Assembly: GCF_902706195.1 (NCBI RefSeq) | Contig: NZ_CACSJO010000013.1 | Span: forward strand, 62,001-126,000 | DNA: 64,000 nt | Direction: 5' to 3' | Source: Novosphingobium sp. 18050 | Lineage (GTDB): Bacteria; Pseudomonadota; Alphaproteobacteria; Sphingomonadales; Sphingomonadaceae | In this document: in pieces, positions 51,912 through 62,848 of the stretch | Layout of the letters: each line of letters starts with the position of its first letter | How positions within the stretch are numbered: position 1 is the stretch's first letter | Program-made: the position numbers and the translations under genes | The notes under the pieces: model-generated | Databases searched by the model: none | Told to the model about the DNA's origin: nothing | The model's input: only the letters and a program-made list of their open reading frames with translations

Positions 51912-54305
51912 TCAGCCTCGCAACACCGCGCCCAGCTTGGCGGCGGCGGCGGTTACCTTGTCACTGATCGCCTTGAGGTCGTCGTCCTTGTAGCTCTTTT
52001 CGAGCGGCTGGAGCGTGACTTCGAGAGCGAGCGACTTCTGGCCTTCGGGAACGCCCTGTCCGCGAAAGTCATCGAACAGGCGGGCCGCGACGATGTTCGC
52101 CTTGTCCGCGCCCTGCACCACACGCACCAGATCGGCGGCGGGCAGGCTGGCGGGGACGAGGAAGGCATAGTCGCGCGTCACTGCCTGCAGTGCCGGGGGC
52201 GCGTAGGAGGTGCGGGCGAAAGCCGCCGCGCCCTTGCGGCCCGGAATGGCGTCGAGATAGATCTCGGCCAGGGCCACGGGGCCGTCGATGTCGAACTGCT
52301 TGGCGATCCTGGGATGCAGCATGCCAAAGCGGGCCAGCACGTTCTTGGGGCCAAGGCGCAGGGTGGCGGACTGGCCGGGGTGGAACTGCGGCCCGGCCTC
52401 TCCCATGACCTGGAGCTTGTCGACCGGCGCGCCGGCTTCGGCGAGCAGGGCGACGACTTCGGCCTTGGCGTCATAGGCGTCGAAAGGAGCGGCCTTGCCG
52501 GTGGCCCAGCCGCGCGGGGTCTTCTCGCCCGCCAGCACGAGGCCGAGGGCGAGGCGTTCGTCGCTCGCGCCGCCGGCGCCGCGCAGATAGCGGCGGCCGA
52601 TCTCGAACAGGCGCAGGGCCGATGCACCGCGATCGAGGTTGCGCCGGGCCGCCATCAGCAGGCCGGGCAGCAGCGAGGGGCGCATGGCCTTCATGTCCTC
52701 GCTGATCGGGTTGGCAAGAACCCACAGCTCGCCCTCGGCAAAGGTCTGCGCCGGAGCTTCGGGCAGGAACGACCAGGTGACGGCCTCCTGCAGTCCGCGC
52801 GCGGCAGCGGCGCGGCGCACGCGGCGCTCAAGCGTCTGCGCGGGCGTGGCGGTGGGCAGGGCGACGCCTTCCGCGCGGGGCAGGGGGACGCTCTCGACCT
52901 TGTCGAGGCCGTGGATACGCACGATTTCCTCGACGATGTCGGGCGCGCCGTCGACGTCGGGACGCCAGCCGGGGACGGTGACCGCCCATCCTTCACCCTC
53001 AACCACCGAGAAGCCGAGGCTTTCTAGGATGCGCTTCTGCTCGCCGGGATTGACGGTGACGCCGCCCAGCTTCTCGACCAGCGAGGGTTCGAAGTGGACG
53101 ATCTTCGGCGTGCCCGGCGCGGCGCCTGCGCGCACGACCTCGGACACTTCGCCGCCGCACAGCTTCACAATCAGCCCGGTCAGCAGCGCCATGCCGGTGT
53201 CGAGGAACTGCGGGTCGATCCCGCGCTCGAAACGGCCGCGCGCGTCGGAGGTGAGGTTGAGCTTGCGGCCCGTCTTCGCGATGCGGGTCGGATCGAAGTA
53301 GGCGATTTCGAGCAGGATGTCGGCGGTGTCATCGCCGCAGCCGGAATGCTGGCCGCCCATGATGCCCGCGATATCGTGAGCGCCCGCGTCGTCGGCGATC
53401 ACCGTCATCTCGGCGTCCAGGATGTAGGTCTTCTCGTTCAGCGCGACGACCGTTTCGCCCTCGACCGCGCGCCGGGCGACGACGGCGCCGCTCAGCTTTG
53501 CAAGGTCATAGGCGTGGGCCGGACGCCCGAAGGCGAGCATGATGAAGTTGGTCGCATCGACCAGCGCAGAAATCGGGCGCTGACCGGCAGACTTCAGCGC
53601 ATCCTGCAGCCACTGCGGCGAGGGGCCGTTCTTCACGCCCTTGATGACGCGGCCGTAGAAGGCCGGGCAGCCCTCGGCATCTTCGGTGCGCACGTCGACC
53701 AGGCAGGGGAAGGTGCCGGGCATGTCCTCGACCGGAAGGGGATTGAGCGTGCCGATGCCAGCCGCCGCAAGATCGCGCGCTATGCCGTAGAGGCCCATGC
53801 AGTCCGGGCGGTTGGGCGTGATCGCCACGTCGATGACCGGATCTGCGCCGTGGTACTGCGCGAAAGGCGTGCCGATGGGGGCGTCCTCAGGCAGTTCGAT
53901 GATGCCGTCGTGGTCCTCGCCCAGCTCCAGTTCGCGGGTGGAGCACATCATGCCGTTCGATTCGACACCGCGAATCGCCGATTTCTTGAGGACCATGCCG
54001 TTGGCCGGAACCACCGCGCCGGGCAGGCCCAGCACGCCGATCATGCCGGCGCGCGCATTGGGGGCACCGCACACGACCTGCAGCGGCGCGCCGTCACCCG
54101 TATCGACGGAAAGCACCTGCAGCTTGTCCGCATCGGGGTGACGCGCGGCTGTCAGCACCCGGGCGACGCGGAAGCCTTCCAGCTTCTCGGCCGGGTCCTC
54201 GATGCCTTCGACTTCGAGGCCGATGGCGTTGAGAGTGGCGGCGATCTGCTCGATCGACGCATCGGTGTCCAGGTACTGCTTCAGCCAGGAGAGCGAGAAC
54301 TTCAT
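51912..54305 (-). CDS. pheT: Phenylalanine-tRNA ligase beta subunit
   Basis: 797 residues. N-terminal MKFSLSWLKQYLDTDA, tRNA-binding (EMAP-like) domain at about 40-150 (HPDADKLQVLSVDTG), B3/B4 editing domain, B5 domain, and a C-terminal FDX-ACB domain (SYAPPALQAVTRDYAF). It follows pheS by 17 bp in an operon. Full length. Confidence 0.96.
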   Translation of the reverse strand: MKFSLSWLKQYLDTDASIEQIAATLNAIGLEVEGIEDPAEKLEGFRVARVLTAARHPDADKLQVLSVDTGDGAPLQVVCGAPNARAGMIGVLGLPGAVVPANGMVLKKSAIRGVESNGMMCSTRELELGEDHDGIIELPEDAPIGTPFAQYHGADPVIDVAITPNRPDCMGLYGIARDLAAAGIGTLNPLPVEDMPGTFPCLVDVRTEDAEGCPAFYGRVIKGVKNGPSPQWLQDALKSAGQRPISALVDATNFIMLAFGRPAHAYDLAKLSGAVVARRAVEGETVVALNEKTYILDAEMTVIADDAGAHDIAGIMGGQHSGCGDDTADILLEIAYFDPTRIAKTGRKLNLTSDARGRFERGIDPQFLDTGMALLTGLIVKLCGGEVSEVVRAGAAPGTPKIVHFEPSLVEKLGGVTVNPGEQKRILESLGFSVVEGEGWAVTVPGWRPDVDGAPDIVEEIVRIHGLDKVESVPLPRAEGVALPTATPAQTLERRVRRAAAARGLQEAVTWSFLPEAPAQTFAEGELWVLANPISEDMKAMRPSLLPGLLMAARRNLDRGASALRLFEIGRRYLRGAGGASDERLALGLVLAGEKTPRGWATGKAAPFDAYDAKAEVVALLAEAGAPVDKLQVMGEAGPQFHPGQSATLRLGPKNVLARFGMLHPRIAKQFDIDGPVALAEIYLDAIPGRKGAAAFARTSYAPPALQAVTRDYAFLVPASLPAADLVRVVQGADKANIVAARLFDDFRGQGVPEGQKSLALEVTLQPLEKSYKDDDLKAISDKVTAAAAKLGAVLRG

Positions 54306-54322
54306 TGTCTATTCCTTTCCGC

Positions 54323-55438
54323 TCAGACCGGCGTGCCAACGCCGCCCGAAAGGGTCGGCACGTCGAGGGCGGAGAATCCGTAGTGGGAGAGCCAGCGCAC
54401 ATCGCCGTCGAAGAAGGCGCGCAGATCGTCCATGCCGTACTTAAGCATGGCAAGCCGGTCGACGCCGATGCCGAAGGCGAAGCCCTGCCATTCGTCGGGA
54501 TCGAAATTGCCCGCCGCGATGACGTGGCGGTTGACCATGCCGCTGCCCAGCACTTCCATCCAGGCATGGCCCGGCGCATCGCCCGAACCCCCGACCACGC
54601 GGCGGCCCCCGGTGCTGGAATAGCCGACATCGACCTCGATCGAAGGCTCGGTGAAGGGGAAATAGCTGGGGCGCAGGCGCAGGACGATGTCGTCGCGCTC
54701 GAAAAACGCCTTGAGGAAGGCTTCCAGCGTCCACTTCAGATGGCCGAGGTGGATGCCCTTGTCGATGACGAGGCCCTCGATCTGGTGGAACATCGGGGTG
54801 TGGGTGGCGTCGCTGTCCGAACGGTAGACGCGGCCCGGCGCGACGATGCGCAGCGGGGCGCCGCCCGGATTGGCCTTCGCCGTCTCGATCATCGAGCGGA
54901 TCTGCACTGGCGAGGTATGGGTGCGCAGCAGCATCTCGCGGCCGGCATCGTTTTTGTCCGGGAAGTAGAAGGTGTCGTGCATCGCGCGCGCCGGGTGGCT
55001 TTCCGGCATGTTGAGCGCGGTGAAGTTGTGCCAGTCGTCCTCGATCTCGGGCCCGGTGGCGACGGCGAAGCCGAGGTCGGCGAACACTTCGGCCAGTTCG
55101 TCCATCACCTGCGAGATCGGGTGGACGGCGCCGCGCGGCAGCGCCGGGGCGGGGAGCGAGAGGTCGATCGTTTCGGCGGCGAGGCGCGCGTCGAGCGCGG
55201 CGGTTTCCAGCGCGTCCTTGCGACCGGCGAGAGCCTCGGTCACGCTTTCACGCAGGCCCTGGATCTTGGGGCCTTCGATCTTGCGTTCCTCGGGGTCGAG
55301 CTTGCCCAGGGTCTTGAGCAGGCCGGAGATCGACCCCTGCTTGCCCAGAAATTCGATGCGCAGGGACTCCAGCGTATCGAGATCATGGGCGCCCGCTATC
55401 CGCGAGAGCGCCTCCTGGCCGGTTGCTGCATAGTCCAC
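54323..55438 (-). CDS. pheS: Phenylalanine-tRNA ligase alpha subunit
   Basis: 371 residues from GTG 55438. N-terminal coiled coil ([17 protein letters not shown]), then class II motif 2 ([21 protein letters not shown]) and motif 3 ([13 protein letters not shown]). [19 protein letters not shown] is conserved. It catalyses Phe activation and carries the active site of the alpha2beta2 enzyme. Confidence 0.96.
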   Translation of the reverse strand: MDYAATGQEALSRIAGAHDLDTLESLRIEFLGKQGSISGLLKTLGKLDPEERKIEGPKIQGLRESVTEALAGRKDALETAALDARLAAETIDLSLPAPALPRGAVHPISQVMDELAEVFADLGFAVATGPEIEDDWHNFTALNMPESHPARAMHDTFYFPDKNDAGREMLLRTHTSPVQIRSMIETAKANPGGAPLRIVAPGRVYRSDSDATHTPMFHQIEGLVIDKGIHLGHLKWTLEAFLKAFFERDDIVLRLRPSYFPFTEPSIEVDVGYSSTGGRRVVGGSGDAPGHAWMEVLGSGMVNRHVIAAGNFDPDEWQGFAFGIGVDRLAMLKYGMDDLRAFFDGDVRWLSHYGFSALDVPTLSGGVGTPV

Positions 55439-55550
55439 TGGTCGTCCGCCTGCTTGATTAGGGAATATTCGGTGCCGTGCTCCTTAGGGAGAAGGGCCGC
55501 GAATCGCAACGGAAGAGGGGAGGATGCGGCAGCGGAAAGCTCAGACGCGA

Positions 55551-55586
55551 AAAGGGCGCGGACAGCATATGCCATCCGCGCCCTTT
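55551..55586 (-). terminator. Terminator after rplT
   Basis: AAAGGGCGCGGA (55551-55562) pairs with TCCGCGCCCTTT (55575-55586); on the minus strand the stem is followed by TTTTCG-like bases. It lies between rplT and pheS and would split the ribosomal pair from pheST. Confidence 0.75.
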
Positions 55587-55614
55587 CATCACGCTGCAAG
55601 CGCGAGCGGCGTTG

Positions 55615-55980
55615 TTACGCCGCTGCGGGCAGTGCTGCCTTCGCCTGAGCGATGACGGTGCTGAACACGCCGCCTTCGTTCATGGCAAGATCAGCCATGG
55701 TCTTGCGGTCCAGTTCGATCCCGGCCAGCTTGGTGCCGTGGATGAACTGCGAGTATGTCAGGCCTTCAGCGCGGACAGCCGCGTTGATGCGCTGGATCCA
55801 GAGAGCGCGGAACGTGCGCTTCTTGATCTTGCGGTCGCGATACGCATACTGGCCAGCCTTTTCGACGGCCTGGCGTGCGACGCGGATCGTGTTCTTGCGG
55901 CGGCCACGGTAGCCCTTGGCCTGCTCGAGAATACGCTTGTGCTTGGCGCGGGTGGTTACACCCCTTTTGATACGGCTCAT
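55615..55980 (-). CDS. rplT: 50S ribosomal protein L20
   Basis: 121 residues, [30 protein letters not shown]..., a canonical Arg/Lys-rich L20, with [10 protein letters not shown] and RINAAVR. It sits 13 bp after rpmI, as in most bacteria. The L20 protein represses its own operon in other species; no such leader was confirmed here. Confidence 0.97.
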   Translation of the reverse strand: MSRIKRGVTTRAKHKRILEQAKGYRGRRKNTIRVARQAVEKAGQYAYRDRKIKKRTFRALWIQRINAAVRAEGLTYSQFIHGTKLAGIELDRKTMADLAMNEGGVFSTVIAQAKAALPAAA

Positions 55981-55993
55981 CGGTTAGTACTCC

Positions 55994-56197
55994 TCAGTTG
56001 AGCCCGTAGGGCGCCCACTTCTTGATCGTCTTCGCATCGGCGTCAGAAATGACGTCGGTACGGCGATTCTGGCGGATGTACTTACCGTTGTGGTTCATCA
56101 GGCGGTGGCGCTTGCCGGCCACGCCATGCTTGACCTTGCCGGTGGCGGTGAGGCGGAAGCGCTTCTTAACGCCGCTCTTGGTCTTCAGTTTGGGCAT
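55994..56197 (-). CDS. rpmI: 50S ribosomal protein L35
   Basis: 67 residues from ATG 56197 ([14 protein letters not shown]); eight extra upstream codons in the open frame are not part of L35. [18 protein letters not shown] is typical. First gene of rpmI-rplT; infC is not directly upstream in this window. Confidence 0.96.
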   Translation of the reverse strand: MPKLKTKSGVKKRFRLTATGKVKHGVAGKRHRLMNHNGKYIRQNRRTDVISDADAKTIKKWAPYGLN

Positions 56198-56356
56198 TTG
56201 CGTCTCCTTTGTCAGGGACACGTCCCGTCGGCCATGGCAGCCCTTTTCGCCAGGCCGACCCGCGAATCTCTTCGAAAAGATTCATCCGTGTCGATTGAAG
56301 CGCCGGCCCTTAGTGGGGACCACGGCGAAAGGCAAGCGCTGTACGCACCGGGCGGC

Positions 56357-56782
56357 CTATGAGGCGGAGAAAGCCTTGCGGCGGCCGGTGCGCAGCCAAT
56401 CGAGGAAGTCGCCGCCGGGGATCAGCGGGGCGCCGGGCGGTAACGCGGCGCGCCAGAGATAGACCTGAGCAGAGACTTCGCCCCCGGATGCGGTTTGCGC
56501 TTCAACCACCACGCGGCGGTACTCAGCGCCTTCATAGCGGTCGAGCAGCGCCAGGTCGCCCGCCTCCAGCCGCAGCATGCACAATGTGCCGCGTACAACC
56601 TCACTGTCCCATGCAGGCACCAGTGCCGGAAACCAGCCGCTGCCGCCCTGAATTCCGTATAGGCGTCCGGGCATCGTCGCCGGCTCGCTGCGGAGCAGGC
56701 GCGGGGTCAGCCAGTCGCTCATCTGCGTTCCCGCATGAGGTTGCAGGGTTCCGTAGACGAACAGCGGCAGGGGACGCGTCAT
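56357..56782 (-). CDS. Gamma-glutamylcyclotransferase-like protein
   Basis: 141 residues from ATG 56782. LPLFVYGTLQP is the N-terminal YGxLxP loop and LDRYEGAEYRR holds the catalytic Glu of the GGCT/AIG2 fold. Likely cleaves gamma-glutamyl amines or acts on related compounds. It lies 4 bp after the IMPase gene and is probably co-transcribed with it. Confidence 0.85.
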   Translation of the reverse strand: MTRPLPLFVYGTLQPHAGTQMSDWLTPRLLRSEPATMPGRLYGIQGGSGWFPALVPAWDSEVVRGTLCMLRLEAGDLALLDRYEGAEYRRVVVEAQTASGGEVSAQVYLWRAALPPGAPLIPGGDFLDWLRTGRRKAFSAS

Positions 56783-56786
56783 GCTC

Positions 56787-57572
56787 TCAGTGGTGATGGC
56801 ACGCCATCGCTTCGACCACGTCCTCCAGCCGCGCCGGATCGCCGATCGCGAGGACGTGGCCGTCCGATTCAATGTTGAGCGGCTCGCCGTTCCAGTCGCA
56901 CATGGTGCCGCCGGCGCCTTCGACGACGGGGACCAGCGCCGCCCAGTCGTGCAGTTTGAGGCCCGCTTCGCAGACGAGATCGATGTGGCCGCTGGCGAGG
57001 AGGCCGTAGTTGTAGCAGTCGCCGCCCATCATCATGCGCTTGTGGTCGGTCTTGGCCGCCAGTGCCATGAAGTGCTCGCCCTCGTGCTCGTCGAAGTATT
57101 GCGGGCCGGTAGTGGCCAGCATCATTTCGGAAAGTTCGCGGCAGGGGCGGGTGCGGACCTCGCGGCCGTTGAAGGTGGTGGCATAGCCGCTGGCGCCGAC
57201 CCAGCGTTCCCGCAGGATCGGCTGGTCGATAATGCCCAGCACGGGCCAGCCATCGACCAGCAGCGCGATCAGGGTGCCGAAGATCGGACGCCCGCCGATG
57301 AACGAGACGGTGCCGTCGATCGGATCGAGCACCCAGGTCCGGTTCGAGGCGCCTTCATCGGTGCCGAATTCCTCGCCGATGATGGTGTCGGGGGGGACCT
57401 CTGCCTTGAGGATGCGGCGCATGGCCTCCTCGGCGGCGCGGTCCGCCACCGTTACGGGCGAGGCGTCCGGTTTGCGCTCGGCGCCGATGCCAGTGCGGAA
57501 GTGGGGGCGAATCGCCTCTCCCGCCGCATCGGCAAGGCGGAGGGCAAGGGCGATGTCCTGTTCGATCTTCAT
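56787..57572 (-). CDS. hisN: Inositol-monophosphatase family, histidinol-phosphatase (HisN) type
   Basis: 261 residues from ATG 57572 (MKIEQDIALALRLAD). IIGEEFG, VLDPIDGTVSFIGG and LHDWAALVPVVEGAGG are the metal-binding motifs; the VSFIGG form after DPIDGT is typical of HisN-like histidinol phosphatases. It removes phosphate from histidinol phosphate or a related sugar phosphate. The symbol is moderately sure. Confidence 0.82.
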   Translation of the reverse strand: MKIEQDIALALRLADAAGEAIRPHFRTGIGAERKPDASPVTVADRAAEEAMRRILKAEVPPDTIIGEEFGTDEGASNRTWVLDPIDGTVSFIGGRPIFGTLIALLVDGWPVLGIIDQPILRERWVGASGYATTFNGREVRTRPCRELSEMMLATTGPQYFDEHEGEHFMALAAKTDHKRMMMGGDCYNYGLLASGHIDLVCEAGLKLHDWAALVPVVEGAGGTMCDWNGEPLNIESDGHVLAIGDPARLEDVVEAMACHHH

Positions 57573-57730
57573 GGCGCTGCTGTGCCTTCCCGGCGCCCGT
57601 GTGGTCAAGGTTACAGGTTTGAAACCGACAGACCTGTAAAATTATAACAGGGCGGGTGGATTTTCCCGCATTGCCGCGCCTTTGCGGCGCCAGTATCGCT
57701 GTGGTCGGGTATTCGCAGCTAGAAGTGGGC

Positions 57731-58675
57731 ATGCAGCGTAAGAACCGTCCTGCGGTAGATTCTACAATCGCGCCGCAACAGGGCATCACAAGGGACGGGC
57801 AACCCCTGTCGTACAACCGAGCACCGGCGCCGGACCTGGCCCCTTGGATCGCGCGTTTGTACGTCACGGTAGTTCAGGCGCCGGTTGACTACACGCTATC
57901 GTGCGGGCTGTTCAACGACACTGCCTGCATTCGTGTCCAACTGGCCGGTGAATGGACTGCCGAAACCGCAACCGGGACGGAGCGTTATGGGCGGGCGGCG
58001 ATCTTCTTGGGCCCGCAGTCGCGCCGGATGCCGGTTTCCGTCACCGGCAGCTTCACCAGCATTGGCATGGCGATCCGCCCCGGGGCCTGCACTGCGCTGC
58101 AAGGGCCGCGCGTGGGAGACTTCGTCGACCGGCTGGTGCCCTCGGGCGTTGTCGCCACGCCTTCGGACCGGATGCTGGAGCTGTTCGCCCCCGATGCCTC
58201 TCCCGAAGAATGGCTGGAATCGCTGGAAGGGCTGCTGCGCAAGCGGGTGGAGCATCTGGGCGGCAGCCTGCCCGATCCCATCTCGTCGCGATTTGAAGAG
58301 ATCACCTTTCGCGATCCCGGTATGTCGGTCAGCGATGCGGCGGTCGAATGCGGGGTGGAGCGGCGCAAGCTGGAGCGTGTGGTCAGCCGCGACTTCGGCA
58401 TGGCGCCCAAGCAGGTGCTGCGCCGCGCCCGCGCGCTCGACATGGCAAGCCACCTGCGCGGGGTAGCCGATGCACGTGAGGGGGACGAGATTGCCCTGCG
58501 CTATTACGACGAGAGCCACCTCATCCACGAATTCACGGAGCTGTTCGGCATGTCGCCGCGGCAGTTCGTCAAGACGCCGCAGCCGATCCTGACGCTGGCG
58601 CTGGAATCGCGCCAGGCCCGCCGACTGGAGGCGCTGCACCGGATAGAGCCAGGTCAGATTCGGCCTTGGGAGTGA
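57731..58675 (+). CDS. AraC-family transcriptional regulator
   Basis: 314 residues from ATG 57731; the frame is open from 57656. The N-terminal half is an effector domain of unknown type. The C-terminal helix-turn-helix pair (MSVSDAAVECGVERRKLERVVSRDFGMAPKQVLR, then YYDESHLIHEFTELFGMSPRQFV) is the AraC DNA-binding domain. Transcribed away from hisN, with which it shares a promoter region. Confidence 0.87.
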   Translation: MQRKNRPAVDSTIAPQQGITRDGQPLSYNRAPAPDLAPWIARLYVTVVQAPVDYTLSCGLFNDTACIRVQLAGEWTAETATGTERYGRAAIFLGPQSRRMPVSVTGSFTSIGMAIRPGACTALQGPRVGDFVDRLVPSGVVATPSDRMLELFAPDASPEEWLESLEGLLRKRVEHLGGSLPDPISSRFEEITFRDPGMSVSDAAVECGVERRKLERVVSRDFGMAPKQVLRRARALDMASHLRGVADAREGDEIALRYYDESHLIHEFTELFGMSPRQFVKTPQPILTLALESRQARRLEALHRIEPGQIRPWE

Positions 58676-58702
58676 CGGAGGCCTCGGTCTTGCAAACGAA
58701 GA

Positions 58703-58732
58703 AACCCAGAGCAGCGTAAACTGCCCTGGGTT
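58703..58732. terminator. Hairpin between the convergent AraC gene and prs
   Basis: AACCCAG-a-GCAG pairs with CTGC-c-CTGGGTT (58703-58714 with 58721-58732), loop cgtaaa. Likely a two-way terminator. Confidence 0.7.
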
Positions 58733-58776
58733 CTGAAGGTGGTTTCTTGCGGGCAGAAAAGTCTCCCCGCCCTACC

Positions 58777-59712
<936 letters not shown>

Positions 59713-59833
59713 GGCGAATCCCCGTGACGGTTCCTGGACGGACGGTCGATGGCGCCCGCCCTGTAGTGATGCGTCATGCGATTGCAATAGTCGGAGACGG
59801 TTTTTCACCGCCCGGCGGCAGGGCCTGCAAAGG

Positions 59834-59873
59834 CGAAAGGCCGGACCCGGGATACCCCGAATCCGGCCTTTCG
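59834..59873 (-). terminator. Hairpin after glpX
   Basis: CGAAAGGCCGGA (59834-59845) pairs with TCCGGCCTTTCG (59862-59873), a perfect 12-bp stem 28 bp after the glpX stop on the minus strand. Confidence 0.75.
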
Positions 59874-59900
59874 CGTTTCCTGCCAGTAGCTTGGCATCGA

Positions 59901-60881
59901 TCAGATGCGGTGTTCGCCCCTGATCCAGCGTACTGTGCCCGAACTGGCGCGCATCACCACGCTCTCGGTCGTCATCTTGCCGCCCTTGCGGTGCTTGACG
60001 CCCTGCAGCAGCGACCCGCTGGTCACGCCGGTCGCCGCGAAGATGCAGTCGCCCTTGGCGAGGTCTTCCAGTTTGTAGATCTTGTTCAGGTCCTCGATGC
60101 CCCACTTGCGGGCGCGAAGGCGCTCGTCCTCGTTGCGGAACAGCAGGCGGCCGTTGAACTGGCCGCCCACGCAGCGCAGCGCCGCTGCGGCCAGCACGCC
60201 CTCGGGGGCGCCGCCCGAGCCCATGTACATGTCGATCGTAGTGTCCTCGTCGGTCACCGCGATCACGCCGGCGACATCGCCGTCACCGATCAGCACGACG
60301 CCGCAGCCGATGCTGCGCAGCTCGGCGATCAGCGCGTCGTGACGCGGGCGGTCGAGCACGCAGACGATGATATCGGAAGGCTTCACGCCCTTGGCCGCCG
60401 CCACCGCCGTCACGTTTTCGGTCGGGGTCTTGCCCAGGTCGATGATCCCGTCGGGGTAGCCTGGCCCGACCGCCAGTTTGTCCATGTAGACGTCGGGCGC
60501 GTTGAGCAGGCCGCCTTCTTCCGCCGCCGCCAGCACCGCCATCGAATTGGGGCCGGCCTTGGCGGTTATGGTGGTGCCTTCCAGCGGATCGAGGGCGATG
60601 TCGATCTTGGGGCCCGTGCCCGGCGCACCGCCGACTTTCTCGCCGATGAAGAGCATCGGCGCTTCGTCGCGTTCCCCCTCGCCAATCACGACCGTACCGT
60701 CCATATAGAGTTCGTCGAAGGCCTTGCGCATCGCTTCGACGGCGGCATGATCGGCCGCCTTCTCGTCTCCGCGACCGATGAGGTAGGACGCGGCAATGGC
60801 CGCGGCCTCTGTGACGCGCACCATTTCCAGGACGAGAACCCGGTCGAGTACCTTGCTTGCGGGGGTCGTGTTTTCGGGCAT
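59901..60881 (-). CDS. glpX: Fructose-1,6-bisphosphatase class II
   Basis: 326 residues from ATG 60881 with GGAG 5 bases upstream; GTG 60887 is a weaker start. [48 protein letters not shown] and [12 protein letters not shown] are the GlpX signatures. It removes the 1-phosphate from fructose 1,6-bisphosphate in gluconeogenesis. Confidence 0.94.
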   Translation of the reverse strand: MPENTTPASKVLDRVLVLEMVRVTEAAAIAASYLIGRGDEKAADHAAVEAMRKAFDELYMDGTVVIGEGERDEAPMLFIGEKVGGAPGTGPKIDIALDPLEGTTITAKAGPNSMAVLAAAEEGGLLNAPDVYMDKLAVGPGYPDGIIDLGKTPTENVTAVAAAKGVKPSDIIVCVLDRPRHDALIAELRSIGCGVVLIGDGDVAGVIAVTDEDTTIDMYMGSGGAPEGVLAAAALRCVGGQFNGRLLFRNEDERLRARKWGIEDLNKIYKLEDLAKGDCIFAATGVTSGSLLQGVKHRKGGKMTTESVVMRASSGTVRWIRGEHRI

Positions 60882-60942
60882 GTTCACTCCGGAGTAATCC
60901 AGGGAGGAAAAGGTTCGGATCGCTTAGACAGAGGAATTTGAG

Positions 60943-61389
60943 TTGTCGAGAAGCTGGATTTACCTTTTTGCAATCGCGACCGTAGCCCCCGTTCCGGCGA
61001 TTGCGCAGACGGCTTCCGCAGGGCCCGCCGATGCGGACCGGGCACTTGCCGAAAAGATGTTGGGCGCCGGCGGTCGGATAACCCCGGACAAGACGCGCAA
61101 CAAATGCGCCAACCCCACGCGCCAGAACGAAATCGTGGTCTGCGCGCCGGATCAGGACCAGTTCCGGATGCCGTCCACGGCTGAATCCGACCCCACGTCG
61201 CAGCAGGCGCTCGACGATGGCAGGCTGCATACCCCCGACGTTGCCGGTGGCGGCATCTTCAAGGGCAAGGCTACGGCCACGTTCGGCTCGGTGGAGCAGC
61301 CCTACATCATCGACCTGTCGACGATCCCGATGGCCCCGGCGGGTTCGGACGCGGACAAGATCGCCAAGGGCGAAATCCGGGCTCCCTGA
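60943..61389 (+). CDS. Exported hypothetical protein
   Basis: 148 residues from TTG 60943, with GAGGAA about 7 bases upstream; no ATG fits. Signal peptide MSRSWIYLFAIATVAPVPAIAQ, then two Cys (KCANP, VVCAPD) and a Pro/Asp-rich tail. The pattern CANP-x-R-x2-EIVVCAP recurs in small sphingomonad secreted proteins as I remember it. Function unknown. Confidence 0.7.
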   Translation: MSRSWIYLFAIATVAPVPAIAQTASAGPADADRALAEKMLGAGGRITPDKTRNKCANPTRQNEIVVCAPDQDQFRMPSTAESDPTSQQALDDGRLHTPDVAGGGIFKGKATATFGSVEQPYIIDLSTIPMAPAGSDADKIAKGEIRAP

Positions 61390-61401
61390 TTACGGGCCTT
61401 T

Positions 61402-61431
61402 CCTGTCCTCCCCGCAGGTGGGGAGGACAGG
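61402..61431. terminator. Bidirectional terminator hairpin
   Basis: CCTGTCCTCCCC (61402-61413) and GGGGAGGACAGG (61420-61431) pair perfectly over 12 bp with a 6-base loop, between two convergent genes. TTT precedes it on the plus strand, serving the minus-strand gene hom. Confidence 0.75.
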
Positions 61432-61440
61432 CTCAAGTCC

Positions 61441-62748
61441 TCAGGCGCCGATGATCTGCATCACCAGCGGCCGTCCGGCTAGGCTGTCGGACCCGTCAAG
61501 GATGCGCATGGCCTCGGTGACGGCGCTTTCGGGGCCTGGGTGCGTGACGACGGCGAGGATCACTTCGCCGTCCTGGTCCGGGTCGCCCTTCTGGATCAGG
61601 CTCTCGATCGAAACGCCCGCATCGCGCATGGCGGCAGTGATATCCGCGAGCACGCCCGGACGGTCGGGCACGGTGAAGCGGATGTACGAACTGCCCATGC
61701 GGTGACCGGACGAAGCCGGCTCCATCGCTTCCAGTTCGGCGGCAGGCATCGCGAACGCGGGGCCCTTCTCGCCTTTGGCGATGTCGATGATGTCGGCAAC
61801 GACCGCGCTGGCGGTCGGCCCGTCACCGGCGCCGGCGCCCTGGAACAGCAGGCGGCCCATGAAATTGCCCTCGGCGACGACCGCGTTGGTCGCTCCGTCG
61901 ACATGGGCAAGCGGGTGGTCGATCGGTACCAGATGCGGACGCACGCGCTGGAACAGGCGAGGGCTGCCATTGGAGCCATCGATCCCGGCCATGCCGATCA
62001 GGCGGATGACGTAGCCCAGTGCGCGGGCCTGCTCGATGTCGGCGGCCTTCACGCGGCTGATGCCCATCGTCTCTACCGCATCGAAGCGCAGGCGCGTTCC
62101 GAAGGCGATGGCAGCAAGGATCGACAGCTTGTGGGCCGCGTCGATTCCCTCGATGTCGAAGGTCGGGTCGGCCTCGGCATAGCCCATGCGCTGCGCATCG
62201 GCGAGCACATCTGCGAAATCGCGGCCCGTGTCCTCCATGGTGGAGAGGATGTAGTTGCAGGTGCCGTTGAGAATTCCGTAGACCCGCTCAATGGCATTGG
62301 CGGCCGCGCCTTCGCTCAGCCCCTTGATGACAGGGATGCCGCCGGCCACTGCCGCCTCAAATTTGAGCGCGACGCCGGCTGCCTCGGCCGCAGCGGCGAG
62401 TTCCAGCCCGTGGTGTGCGATCATCGCCTTGTTGGCGGTGACCAGGCCCTTGCCGCCCGCAATCGCATTGCGGGCCAGCGCCAGAGCCGGGCCATCAGAG
62501 CCGCCGACCATCTCCACCACCACGTCGACATCGGCGCGTGCGGCGAGGGCGGCAGTGTCGTCCTCCCAGTCGTAGCGCGAGAGGTCGACGCCGCGATCCT
62601 TGGTGCGGTCGCGCGCGCTGACCGCCGCGATGCGGATCGGACGGCGGGCGCGGCGGGCAATCAGCTCCGCGTTGGTCTCGATGAGGCGGACTACGCCACT
62701 GCCGACGGTTCCCAGTCCGGCAAGCGCGATATTGAGCGGTTCGACCAT
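61441..62748 (-). CDS. hom: Homoserine dehydrogenase
   Basis: 435 residues from ATG 62748 (MVEPLNIALAGLGTVGSGV); a very long open frame upstream shadows the next gene. GLGTVGSGV is the NAD loop, GILNGTCNYILSTM and GYAEADPTFDIEGIDAAHKL are the substrate-binding parts (Asp, Lys). The C-terminal ~80 residues form an ACT domain (YIRFTVPDRPGVLADI), the site of threonine feedback. It makes homoserine for Thr/Met synthesis. Confidence 0.95.
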   Translation of the reverse strand: MVEPLNIALAGLGTVGSGVVRLIETNAELIARRARRPIRIAAVSARDRTKDRGVDLSRYDWEDDTAALAARADVDVVVEMVGGSDGPALALARNAIAGGKGLVTANKAMIAHHGLELAAAAEAAGVALKFEAAVAGGIPVIKGLSEGAAANAIERVYGILNGTCNYILSTMEDTGRDFADVLADAQRMGYAEADPTFDIEGIDAAHKLSILAAIAFGTRLRFDAVETMGISRVKAADIEQARALGYVIRLIGMAGIDGSNGSPRLFQRVRPHLVPIDHPLAHVDGATNAVVAEGNFMGRLLFQGAGAGDGPTASAVVADIIDIAKGEKGPAFAMPAAELEAMEPASSGHRMGSSYIRFTVPDRPGVLADITAAMRDAGVSIESLIQKGDPDQDGEVILAVVTHPGPESAVTEAMRILDGSDSLAGRPLVMQIIGA

Positions 62749-62814
62749 GCAAGCTCCTTTTCGGGAGCGCGCCGTAAGCCAGGCTGGCGGGAATTTCCAG
62801 CGCCTTGGATGTAG

Positions 62815-62845
62815 GCGGTGTCCCGGACCTCGCCCGGGACACCGC
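62815..62845 (-). terminator. Hairpin after the exported 63.7-kb gene
   Basis: GCGGTGTCCCGG (62815-62826) pairs with CCGGGACACCGC (62834-62845), 12 bp with a 7-base loop, just 3 bp beyond the stop of the minus-strand gene at 62,849. Confidence 0.65.
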
Positions 62846-62848
62846 AAC